From the NCBI GenBank assembly GCA_026120035.1, contig JALRME010000001.1, positions 571,909-635,908 on the forward strand: DNA of 64,000 nucleotides, in the 5' to 3' direction. The notes under the pieces are model-generated. The model did not search any database. It saw only the letters and a list, made by a program, of their open reading frames with translations, and was not told the DNA's origin. The position numbers were made by a program, and so were the translations under genes. This document shows positions 11,613-21,368 of this stretch, in pieces (positions within the stretch are counted from its first letter, which is position 1; every line of letters begins with the position of its first letter). Origin of the DNA: Coleophoma eucalyptorum. Taxonomy: Eukaryota; Ascomycota; Leotiomycetes; Helotiales; Dermateaceae.

Positions 11613-13654
11613 TGTGGCCCTAATATAAATCTTTTACAAACAAAAAAATCAAGACGATCGTTTCTTGGGGAGCAATGATAAATAGTATATCCAGCAATGT
11701 TAAGTGTTCATGTTTAACTCGAAGGAAAACCTGCAGTCTTTATAGATGTCTTCGTCTTGAGTGAACATAATATTCGGTCTCTAAGAGTTGATCAAAAACG
11801 TCACTTTCAAGATTGAAAACCACATGCTGCTTGATGGCTGAGTGAGTGTCTTGCATACATGAGTCCAAGCTCCACTGACACCGTGTAATCGAATCACGGA
11901 GCTCCCCATTGACAGGCCTATCGAACAACAAAATAGTTCATGCTGGAGTTGTGAGATACGGGTCGCTTATTATGTAAGCTTCTGGGGACGTACACCACCA
12001 TTATTGGTGGTATAATGGATATAAGGGTATTCATATAGTCCGGCGTCGCTCACCTGGGCCGGGTCCTTGTATAAAGGTCTCTAGCAAGAAAGGAAATGAT
12101 TGGCTGAAGAGCTGATTTTGTCGATGATGTCTCCGGTTTCTAGGTAACCTAAGGAGTTCCGATGTGCTGGTGGTGCATCACTAAGCAGCATGCATATGTC
12201 CTCAGATCTCTTCGTGGAAGGATTAACCCCACCGCCACGCTCAATTGAACTATAACTGTTAATTTCTACCCATTACTGCGCTAATAATTATATACTTTCT
12301 CTTAAAGTCGGGATTTATTGCACTTTGTGGGGAGCTTGGCCTGCCAACAATATGATTCATCAACAATTGGCATGGGACAGACCTCAGTTGACATATATTA
12401 TGAGGCCGGATACGTTACTCCATCTAGAAAGAGCAAACTCGTTTTATTGGAGTTTTATTACTCTGAATATAGCCCAAAGAGTAAATGACAGACAAAAGAT
12501 CGGATCTTTTCGTCACCCCCCCCCCCCGGTTCAGAACCTGTCTTCGACTCAAAGTTGGATATGGTTCAATAATAGTTTTATGTTCGCACAATTCACCGAG
12601 GTAAAGTATCTTCTTTAATTTAATTCATAAAAGTACACTTTGAGGCATAGCTTTATACCTACCTATTTTATTGCATGCTGGTCAATTACGTGTGTACCGT
12701 AATTCCAGAACGCAACAGCAACGTCGACGCTTCGCCTAACCTCCTTCCTGCACCTCGGTGTTTGAGGACGAGCCAGTTCCATATTCAAATGTGCATGTAT
12801 GTAACTTGTAAGGATGCGAAATACTCACCACTTGATTGCTTACAATAATTGCAGGTTTTACGTACAATGCCGAACTACCGCAAGAATTTCCAACTCGAGC
12901 GAAGAGGGTCTGTCTGAGTTTGGGGAAAGAGTGGGATCACTTGAACGTTGAAATTTTAAAGTCATCCGGCCCAACTGTAAAGTAATACCAGAACCACCTA
13001 CACTGTGTCAGTCAGCTGACGTGATAGTAGATAAAAAGAAGTCTGTTTCTATCAGAAGACGAGTTCAAAAACAGTCTTGTTCATGTACGATGCTCCACGT
13101 ACGAGATGTGCGCCTCTTCATGACCGCCATGCTCTTAGCCCATAAGCACAATATTGTCTTTGCAGATGCTGACTTGCGGCCGGCAAATATCCTTATCAAG
13201 GTCGGCCATATAACGGGTGTGGCAGAATAACATATGACAGGTTGATACACCAAACATTGAGAGTTTGCAAGTACGTGCTAATGTCTAGTGGTGGCAGTGT
13301 AATTGGCGCACGCGACTCTTGAGCAGGATGAAGCCGTTCTATTGCAGGGAGTCTTTGCGCTCACGAACCATTCGGATAATTTTTTGTTTTTGACTGTATT
13401 TGGAGTGAGCCAAGTGAAGTTCATTTCTTCATAGTTGCATGATGGTTGTTCGTCGAGACATATTATTGGTATTATTCTCGCAAAATGGTACTCGGAGAAG
13501 AAGACATCACACGCGGCCGCTAGCGTAAGATCCAGGTTTTGCCCCGCCAGATTCCAAGCTCTCCAAAAGCCCCGCCACGATATCTTCACCAAGCAAACAC
13601 GGTTCTCAAACCCGACCCCAAGTCCAACTTCAAACTAGATACTCAATCACACCC
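11613..13654. other. gene-poor interval with a degenerate coding remnant
   Basis: About 2 kb without an intact gene. It has AT-rich patches and a run of C at about 12517-12528. The one recognisable relic is the phosphotransferase remnant at about 13.0-13.25 kb, listed separately. Confidence 0.5.
13021..13250 (+). pseudogene. relic of an aminoglycoside-phosphotransferase-like (APH) gene
   Basis: A 69-codon open stretch ends in VFADADLRPANILIKVGHI followed by TGVAE and a TAA. This matches the catalytic loop of fungal APH-type kinases, usually FTHxDLxPxNILV followed by a Gly-rich turn and then IxDWE. The catalytic-loop His position is Ala here. The codon after GVAE, expected to continue the DWE motif, is a stop. 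Upstream sequence from about 12.88 kb is broken by stops in all frames, and no N-lobe is readable. I therefore read this as a short decayed fragment and not a spliced gene. Confidence 0.5.
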
Positions 13655-14445
13655 ATGGCTGACACGGAGGCACAAGAGCTCCCCAGCGAGCCACAGTCTC
13701 GCGAGGTGACATACTGCGGAGGTGAGAACGGCACTGCTATGACCCCACCATCCCTATTCTGCCTTGCGCCGTAACTGACGATGCGCGTCCAGTCTGCTCA
13801 TTACCCCCCGAGGTATGAACTTTACTCTAAAATATGAGACATTGGAAGAAAGACTGATCAGGAGAGGAAGTAGTACTGTGAATTTGGAGGCACTGTGAAA
13901 AAATGCCAGGAGTGGCTGCAGAAGAACCACAGTGAGATGTATGAGAAGATCTGGTCTGAAGGTATAGGCTTTCCCCTGAATTGGTAGGATATTCCAGATG
14001 TGAACGGCTAGTTAACATGACCGTAGATGCTCTATCAGCAGCAACCTCAACCCTGTCCTTAGATGCCCAGAAGCGCGCCGCGAAAGACGCCCAGAAGAAG
14101 GCAGCAAAAGCCGAAGCCGCTGAGCAAAAACAAGCCGCGACACTTGCTTCGTCCAAAGTGTACATCAAGCGTGTCGAGCGTAACAAGCGCAAATATGTGA
14201 CAGCGGTCTCCGGCCTTGAAGCATTCAATCTAGATCTAAAGAAGGTCTCTAAGGAGTTTGGCAAAAAGTTTGCGACGGGCAGCAGTGTCACCAAATTGGC
14301 TAGCGGTGGGGAGGAGATTGTTGTGCAGGGAGACGTCAGTGACGAGATTGAGGAGTTTATACTGGAGAAGTATAAGGAAATCCCGGAGGACAATATTGAA
14401 TTAATTGAGGACAAGAAGAAGAAAGGGGCAGCAGCGACTGGCTGA
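13655..14445 (+). CDS. tma22: translation machinery-associated protein 22 (DENR homologue)
   Basis: Four exons: 13655-13721, 13793-13812, 13874-13961 and 14027-14445 (594 nt, 197 residues). The N-terminal part has the DENR zinc-binding Cys residues, in YCGG, VCSLPPEYCEF and KKCQEWL. A Lys/Ala-rich linker follows. The C-terminal SUI1 domain begins near VYIKRVERNKRKYVTAVSGL and ends EFILEKYKEIPEDNIELIED. DENR/Tma22 pairs with MCT-1/Tma20 on the 40S subunit and promotes removal of deacylated tRNA and recycling after termination; it acts in the cytosol. Length and exon pattern, including a tiny 20-nt second exon, fit the fungal family. It faces the borealin-like gene tail to tail with 124 bp between stops. 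Confidence 0.93.
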
Positions 14446-14569
14446 TTGGTTGAGAGCTATGACAATTGAAACTGGATATGAACAGGGTCGTTTTTTATTC
14501 GTGAACCCGCCGAGAAGCATCAGACGCCAGCCGCTAAAATACATAACTCCAAAGATACCCAAGACAAGA

Positions 14570-15781
14570 TTAATTTCGCTTCCTCAATACTCTGGTCCCA
14601 GCAGCTTTGGGAGCAGGTGCAGCTTTCTTGCTTGCTGGTCCGCCCATTCCTTTAATAGTCCCCATGACGGTTCTCTTCGTCGATGCCTTTTTTGGTGGTG
14701 GAACAGGCTTCCTCACAATCATCGTCCCTGTACTCGTTTCACTTGAATCACTCGGTCTCTTCCCTCTACCTGCCCGTGGAGCCGGGGCAGGCTGAGCAGT
14801 TGCCTGCGCCGCTTTCTTTGCTCTCCCAGTGGTGCCACCTTGAGTCATTGTATCAGTAACTTTGCGTGATGCAGCGGCTCGAGTTGATTTTGCTTTTTCC
14901 ACCATATTCGTGAGAATGCCGGCTGCACTTCCAGCAGCCGCGTGCGCGGTAGCTTTGAAAGGAGAAGCTGGTCTGTGGGATGAGTTCTTGGATATTCCAG
15001 GCCGGACTGGTGATGTTGGCGGCAGCGTGTTCGAAGACTTGGGCGAAAGAACTTGTGGTTCGTGCCTATCAATCCGCGAGTGAGTTCGCGGCGGTACAAC
15101 AATGCCTCGAGGCCGTTTCTTTGGATTTCCGATGTCTTCATTCTCTTTATCTGTGGTAGAGGATATTTCATCACTGAATAGGAGTTAGCCCAGCACTGTA
15201 TCAAGCAAAGCAATATTAATACCTGTGACGCTTGGCAGGGCGATGGAGAGGAGCCGGACTCTGGCGGGAGCCTCTGCTTTCTTGGAGAACATTCTTGTGT
15301 GGAGATGATCGACTGGGTGCAATTAAAGACTTGGGTGGACTCGAAGACGCTACTATTGAACTAGATGCCAACTCGTTGTACCTTCTCAGCAATTCGCCCA
15401 TGTTTGCGCGTCGTAGATGCACAGGGATACGCGTGACTCTTCTTTCGATACGAATGCGCAAATCTTGAGCCTGTGCCGAGTAAATCTGACGCAGTCTGCG
15501 AGCGCGTTCGGTGACTGATGTTTATTGTTAGCGTGGGTATAGTTATTTATGAAGACAAGGCGCGTACCTTCTTGTTGCAGATTGTCAATCAATTGTTGCT
15601 TTTGCGACAGTGTGATGCCCATCTTCTGCCGCCGCGCTGGACTGCTACTATGTCCTGGCGTCCGGGCAGGACTCCGTATTTTTGCAGGAACCGATTGCGT
15701 TGGTGGTGCTGGGAAATTGGGCATATCAATAGACATCGCTGATTCTGTAGACTTGCGTTTCTTTTGTCGCGTTGGGGCCAT
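14570..15781 (-). CDS. nbl1: borealin N-terminal domain protein (Nbl1-like)
   Basis: Three exons: 15781-15568, 15514-15223 and 15173-14570 (1110 nt, 369 residues). The exon 1/2 junction rebuilds the borealin N-terminal helix, SPARRQKMGITLSQKQQLID, continuing through ERARRLRQIYSAQAQDLRIR to RRANMGELL. This helix forms the three-helix bundle with survivin/Bir1 and INCENP/Sli15 in the chromosomal passenger complex at centromeres and the spindle midzone. Budding yeast Nbl1 is only about 73 residues; here the domain is followed by about 250 basic, Ser/Pro-rich residues, as in other filamentous fungi. These include a KENE box-like acidic spot and a Lys/Ala-rich C-terminus. The long tail probably contacts nucleosomes or microtubules, by analogy with animal borealin. 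It shares an upstream region with Rpn10. Confidence 0.88.
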
Positions 15782-16189
15782 TGTCGCGTGTTATAATAGA
15801 AATCGGAGGCAGTGGTTTCGTTCGGCTTGCAGTGAATAATTGTATGGAGTTCTCCAAAATATAGAAGGCGGAACGGTATCTAATTCCCTTGGGGTATGTT
15901 TTGTTGGATCTCTTCAAGCTGGATGTAGAAAGTTGATGGAAAGTAAACAAATGGAGGCTAATTAATGCTGGAGAGCCGCACTTCTCGAAATAGGCTAGTC
16001 CAAGCCGAGCTCCAGGATGGCAGGGATCTCAACCTTAAGGTACGCGCATCACAGCTACCTGGACCATCATTTCATCATCTTTGCGAACAACACTTCAACA
16101 ACCCCTAAACTCGTCGAATCTCATTTCATAATCTCTCCGACGCCTCCGACCTATTTCTGCACCCTCCGCCTTTACCCAAGCCATTCAAG
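15782..16189. promoter_or_regulatory. shared divergent promoter, nbl1 and rpn10
   Basis: The two start codons face away from each other across 408 bp. A pyrimidine-rich stretch directly precedes the rpn10 ATG (about 16130-16185). I looked for the yeast PACE element GGTGGCAAA in both orientations and did not find it. Confidence 0.5.
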
Positions 16190-17124
16190 ATGGTCCTCGA
16201 AGCTGTGATGGTTGTGGTGGACAACAGTGAAAGCAGCCGGAATGGAGATTACACACCAACACGATTCGAAGCACAGGCAGATGCAGTCTCTCTTATATTC
16301 TCTGCCATCACACAAGCAAACCCAGAATCCTCAGTTGGTCTTATGAGCATGGGAGGCAAGGGTCCTGAAGTATTGGTCACTTTGACAACAGATCATGGAA
16401 AGATCTTAGAGGGTCTACACAGGACGAAGACCAAGATCCGAGGTGGCTCACATCTTGCCACTGGTATCCAAATAGCTGGAGTATGTTGGAAAATCCTTGT
16501 GAGAGTATTTATTTATACTGACCGATCTCTCAGCTCGCCCTCAAACATAGACAAAACAAGGCTCAACGACAGCGCATTATCGTCTTCACCTGTGCACCGA
16601 TTCCTGAGGATGAGAAGACTCTGGTGAAGCTGGCAAAGAAGATGAAGAAGAACAATGTCTCAATTGACTTTGTTGCATTTGGAGAGTTGGACGACGATGT
16701 ACAGACGAAGTTAACTGCCTTCAACGAGAACGTTAAGGGTGGAGATGGATCACATCTCGCCATTATTCCACCAGGACCAGGTCTTCTTAGCGATCAGCTT
16801 GTCACATCACCAATACTGAATGGTGATGGCTCTGCAGGAGCTGGTGCAGGGGGAGCAGCTGAGGGTGGTGATGCAGCTGCCTTCGAATTTGGAATCGACC
16901 CATCTGTGGACCCAGAATTGGCTCTTGCTCTACGCATGAGTATGGAGGAAGAGAAGGCAAGAGTAGAGAAGCAGAACAAGGAGAAGGCAGATGCAGAAGC
17001 CAAGGCAGCGCTACCGGAGATTAAGGAAGAAGACGAAGCATCCCAACCGTTACTCAACGCTCAAGGGGAGGCAAGTGGTGGCAAGAAGGAGGATAAAGAT
17101 GATGATAAAATGGACACTGCATAA
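16190..17124 (+). CDS. rpn10: 26S proteasome regulatory subunit Rpn10
   Basis: Two exons: 16190-16480 and 16534-17124 (882 nt, 293 residues). The start MVLEAVMVVVDNSESSRNGD is the invariant beginning of the Rpn10/S5a von Willebrand A domain, which runs to about residue 190 (GGSHLATGIQIA at the exon junction, IIVFTCAP, KNNVSIDFVAFGE). One ubiquitin-interacting motif is clear near residues 240-255 (DPELALALRMSMEEE). The C-terminus is Lys/Asp/Glu-rich. The protein sits between the base and lid of the 19S particle and binds polyubiquitin chains. Length fits the fungal form with a single UIM; metazoan S5a has two. Confidence 0.96.
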
Positions 17125-17441
17125 AGACTCGTGGATATCGAGCTTAGCATTTGCTGAAGGCGTTCGGCATGGTCTGTACCAATAGATATTCAGATACTGG
17201 CGGAAGGCTTTCTACAGTAATTCATGAATTTACATGTCCCAGAATCTCAATATTGGGCTCCCATGTTTGTTTCATCTCCTCATGAGCCTTAATCTCTCTA
17301 CATATAAGAGCATGTATCTTATGCCTTGCGGTGGTGCTAAAATCTATGAACTTGGAGGCATACACCTCAAAGGTGAATCCATATCAGTTTTGTTGCTGAC
17401 AGCTACCCTGATATTTTCCGTACCCATCCAGACTTTCTTGT

Positions 17442-18071
17442 CTATCTACTATTCAAAACTCTCAAGTACTTCCCCAGTCCCCTATCAAACGCTTCGCACC
17501 TGACCGGCATCTCCATCTGGTAAAAGGGATTCTTCATCACAAAGTCCGCATACAGCTCATAGATCTTGCGCAGGATAGCATCTACATTAGGTTGTTGCGG
17601 CTCAGTAAACAACAAGAATTTCGTGCCCGTCAGTGATTGGAAGCACTGTAGCCTGAAGTTCTCGGTCTCGAGCACCTCTAGTCCGCTGGGTGCGTCAGGG
17701 CGGTCGACGGCTGCGCTGGTGTTGGGGGTGGCATTGTTTATCAGGGATGATCGCGTGCCGCGATTCGAGAGGGGGTATAGGCGGGTAGTGATTGCGTGGA
17801 TACTGTGTTTCATAGACCATATCAGTTCTGCAAGTCCTGGCCACAGAGAGGGTGAAAATAACATACCCATGGAATGTACCAGCTAGCACCAGGTAATCAT
17901 TGATGTTCAGCTTGTTTAGACCTTCGGCGAAGTCTTTCTGGTAGATCAGGCCACCGGCCTTATTGATTATAATGAGTGCAAAGACGACCCTGCATTCAAG
18001 ACCGGTGCGATCAGCAAAGTGTTCCAAAGGCAGAGGATAGCACCAAGAACAGAGACGACAGGTACACACAT
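17442..18071 (-). CDS. trs23: TRAPP complex core subunit Trs23
   Basis: Three coding exons: 18071-18070 (two bases), 17989-17867 and 17802-17442 (486 nt, 161 residues). The body begins [20 protein letters not shown] and ends [15 protein letters not shown], with the longin-like fold typical of Trs23/TRAPPC4. Trs23 is part of the TRAPP core, which activates Ypt1/Rab1 at the Golgi. The family start can be reached only if A and T of the initiator lie at 18071-18070 and G comes from the first base of the next exon, with an 80-bp intron beginning GTGTGTACC between them. The unspliced ATG at the same place opens a different, Cys-rich frame into intron sequence. The second intron has a GTATGT donor and restores frame. 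Confidence 0.9.
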
Positions 18072-18463
18072 TATCTAAACCTCTCCGGATTGGCTTTTAA
18101 CGTTAAATAAATAGTAGCTCAAGCTTCCCAGAAGCTGCGCAGGTATATCCACGGTCTTCACATCAAGCTGTCGTATCGGAAAGTCACGAGAAACAATCGT
18201 GGCTGTAGTTGGCGCATCAGAGTGTCGTTGGTCGAAGTTGTTGACCAGACGAGGCTAAATTTCCCCGGATTGTCGATTTCCCTCGTCTCGCGCGACTTCA
18301 ACCTTCTACCTGCTTCCCTCACGTTCACCACCGCCCCTCTACTTAACCCCCTCGCCGCCATCTCTTCGAATTCCGCTAGATTCGAGGGCTTTTTCCTTCG
18401 CTCAATCCGAAAGTAGGCCGTAGAAACCCGAACACACTCGGCAAAAACCTAGGACGCAGAAAA
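18072..18463. promoter_or_regulatory. shared divergent promoter, trs23 and rpb4
   Basis: Start codons of the two genes are 392 bp apart and point outward. There is no clear TATA box. GC content is high on the rpb4 side, with TCGCG and CGTCTCG motifs, as in many housekeeping promoters. Confidence 0.45.
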
Positions 18464-19099
18464 ATGGCAACTCCAGCACCCACTTCTCGAACGCGTGAGG
18501 CGCCACAAGGAGATGAAGAAGCAGGCGCGGAGCTCAAGTTGGGGGAATTCCAGGATGTTGATGCGCTCACGCACTCCGAGGCAGCGCTGGTCATCAATGC
18601 CCTGGTTATGAAGAGGAAGGCGGACAGGAAGAATGCCAACGAGACTGAGTAGGTCTTTGGTTTCGGTCAATCTCACAGCCATGGCTTCCCATGGAGGTCC
18701 CTCGGAATGGGAGTTCAGGCTTGAGACTAGGCATAGACGTGTGACAAAGCTGATGCTTTTGTAGGATGTTGCTCAAGACTCAAGACTACTTGGACCATTT
18801 TGCCCGATTCAAGAACAAGCAGAACGTCGAGGCTGTAGAGCGAGAATTGTCAAGTCACAAGGAGCTTGCAAAGTTTGAGAGAGCTCAACTTGGTACGTTC
18901 GGATAATCCATTGCGTCTTTGTGTGGTAGGTTTTGGTGAATTGCTTCTGACTTTAAATACCTTCCTAGGTTCTCTTTGCTGCGATTCTGCCGAAGAAGCC
19001 AAGACACTTATTCCTTCTCTGCAAGACAAGATCTCCGATGATGACTTGCAGGCATTACTGGACCGCATCACCGATCTCATGGGCTACGGTGCAAACTAA
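18464..19099 (+). CDS. rpb4: DNA-directed RNA polymerase II subunit Rpb4
   Basis: Three exons: 18464-18648, 18765-18892 and 18969-19099 (444 nt, 147 residues). Diagnostic Rpb4 segments are LTHSEAALVINAL, KTQDYLDHFARFKNKQNVEA and, after the last junction, LGSLCCDSAEEAKTLIPSL followed by DLQALLDRITDL. Rpb4 dimerises with Rpb7 to form the stalk of RNA polymerase II and takes part in initiation, termination and mRNA decay coupling. Length matches filamentous fungi, whose Rpb4 lacks the charged insertions of the yeast protein. The first intron is 116 bp, long for this window. Confidence 0.94.
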
Positions 19100-19725
19100 G
19101 TGGCGCGTTCCTGCGCGACTGCTGTTACTGGAGAGGGTAAATTTACAAAACGGCGTTCTTATTCAGATCTTTACCCATGGAAGGGGAGGGTCTTGCATGG
19201 CATAGCATGGAATCATGAAAAAAAAAACCAGGAGGCATGGGATTCGGCGTTGTTATTTTGGCCTTGGATAAGGTGCGTGTATCGGCCTAGTTTGGGAGAA
19301 AGCGAATGGGGATACAGAATGAAAAGATATCTGAAAAGTACAGAAAGAGGGTGGATGTCAGAAAGATATACTTCTAATACAGTTTTCATTGAAACAGGGC
19401 TTTTTGCCAAGAAATTGGTGAAGTCTTTAATTGCATATCTCTCTTATCTACATGAGAGTCAAAGATTCAATCTTTTCTGATTGTCATCAAACACATTGCT
19501 ATCTACATGAGAGTCAATGGTGCAATATCTGCTGACTATCATCAAACTCTTCTGTGGGAAAGTACAGACGTGGATCTAGGTATCCGAAATTCCGCAGATA
19601 TCGAATCCGGTCAGTGCAATAGTTTGCCTGCTCCTTTTCCACATTCAAATGCCTGTGCCTTCTTATCCCGTTTGTAGTCTTTGTCACCTTAACAGAAATC
19701 CAGCCCCTGCACGTACAACCCCCCC
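19100..19725. other. intergenic interval
   Basis: Contains two imperfect copies of a short segment, ATCTACATGAGAGTCAA, at about 19446 and 19501, each followed by similar sequence (about 55-bp direct duplication). No gene is visible. Confidence 0.5.
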
Positions 19726-21368
19726 TCACTCCTTAGTTGGTGCAATTGGGGAGGAGACAATCTGGTCGCCACCAGTGCCACCTTGGAAGTCGTCGCGATC
19801 GAGCAAGGGACTGGCTTGTTGGATCAGGTGTGCGTCGGTGTTTTCCTCGGCACGACTATCACCATCTTCCTTTGCTGGCTCAGGCTGAAGCATGAGACCG
19901 TCGTCGACTGGTAGGTCTTGTCGAACGCTGGTGCTTGCCTCCGCGCGACAGTCACCATCCTCCTTTCCAGGCCCAGGCCGAACCATAAGATTGCCGGCAG
20001 GTTGGTCTTGTTGAATGTCGGTGCTTGCCTCCACATGGCCATCACCGCTTGGTTGGCTTTGTTGAATGTCGGTGCTTGCCTCCGCATGGCCATTGCCGGC
20101 TGGTTGGTCTTGTTGAGCGTTGGCATGTGCCTCTGCAGTACCATTGCAATTCTTCATTATCCAGGCCTTCTCGGAGGGGTCATAACAGTCATCATCTTTA
20201 AGTTGTTCGAGATACTTGTACTCATCCCAGCTCATGCCGGGTTCTGGCTTGGTAGTTCTACTACGGAACGACTCGAAGTCATCTCCATTGGAAGATGGAG
20301 AAACGGCTTGGAATGTTGGCCACAAGGTCACAGTTGACTCTCTCTTCGCAGCGTTGTCGTCTGATCCTGCACTCGTGGATGGGCGACCGTTCCTGAAAGC
20401 CTCTGCCTCTGCACATAGCTCACCTGCTGCTGGTTGGCTGCCTGTGGCCGAGTTTTCATGGAGCTCAGCTGGCGGAACAACAGCTTTAGAGTCAAGGTTG
20501 GGGACATGGTCATCCGTGAATGGCTCTGGCGACCAAAAGCTTGAGTGAATTCGGTGCTGGATGTCAGGAACCAGAGAGGCTAGGTGATTGTAAGCAGGAG
20601 CACTGCCTGGTTCATTGAGAGTAGGTGATTTGGCCTTTCCATGGCGATCGTGAACATAGCGTCGATATCCTCCTGAATTGCTATCAGATAACTTCCCATA
20701 TAAGGCATGTGACTAGGAAAGTACTAACCTCTAAAGATAGAAAAGATGCCACCTCCATTCTCATTTCCGTCTGTTGCGGAGAGCGCGCCTCTAGGTGCAG
20801 CACCTTCCTTTCTACGAGCAATCAAAGCACGTCGGCTAGCTCGACCAAAACGGCGATCGAGACAGATACAGAAGACAATACTTGCAAGGATTACAAAACC
20901 AACCACGCCAGCTGTGACCGCAATTTGTATTGTACCGTGGTGGTCATTGGTTGAGGATTGCGCATCTCCAGCAGTTGCGCTTGGTGCAACATTTGAAGGC
21001 GAGGTGATCGCTGTAATAAGCGTGGAGCTGCTTGCTGCTGTCAAGGCAGATGTTGCATACAATGTTGAAAAGGTCAAGGGTGACTTTGTCAATGGCGATG
21101 AAGAAGAGATCGTCTCGGTGGCAAGCGTAACTGGCATGGTAGCAGTCAGGTCGCTAGAGCCAGTCAATGAAGAACCAGTATTGACTGTAATGACGATTGT
21201 ACCAGTTGGGTTAGTGCTTGAACCTGAGATTGTCACATCTGGACAGCTGGAGAGGTCGCAGGGGTCAACGGAGCAACAGCCAGAAAAACCGTTTAACTTG
21301 CAGATGTAGAATGTCGTTCCTGTAATACAACTGCCGCGAGCGACGAGTTGAATTCGATCTGTTGCCAT
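19726..21368 (-). CDS. single-pass membrane protein with Cys-rich N-terminus and repeat tail
   Basis: Two exons: 21368-20729 and 20672-19726 (1587 nt, 528 residues). Residues 14-42 hold six cysteines in a compact module (GSCITGTTFYIC, FSGCCSVDPC, SSCPD), recurrent in fungal surface proteins. A Ser/Thr-rich stretch follows, then one membrane helix at about 147-170 (IAVTAGVVGFVILASIVFCIC) and a basic cytosolic anchor. The long cytosolic tail ends in five degenerate repeats around AEASTDIQQDQPAG. There is no signal peptide, so the helix may act as a reverse signal-anchor exporting the N-terminus. ATG 21368 is the first in-frame ATG; an upstream exon adding a leader cannot be excluded. The function is unknown. 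Confidence 0.75.
19825..20135. repeat. degenerate coding repeat in the membrane-protein tail
   Basis: About five units of 50-90 bp share the core GTCGGTGCTTGCCTCC (forward strand). They encode variants of EASTDIQQDQPAG on the minus strand. Two central units of 51 bp are nearly identical; the outer ones carry inserts of the type MVRPGPGKEDGD. Confidence 0.7.
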
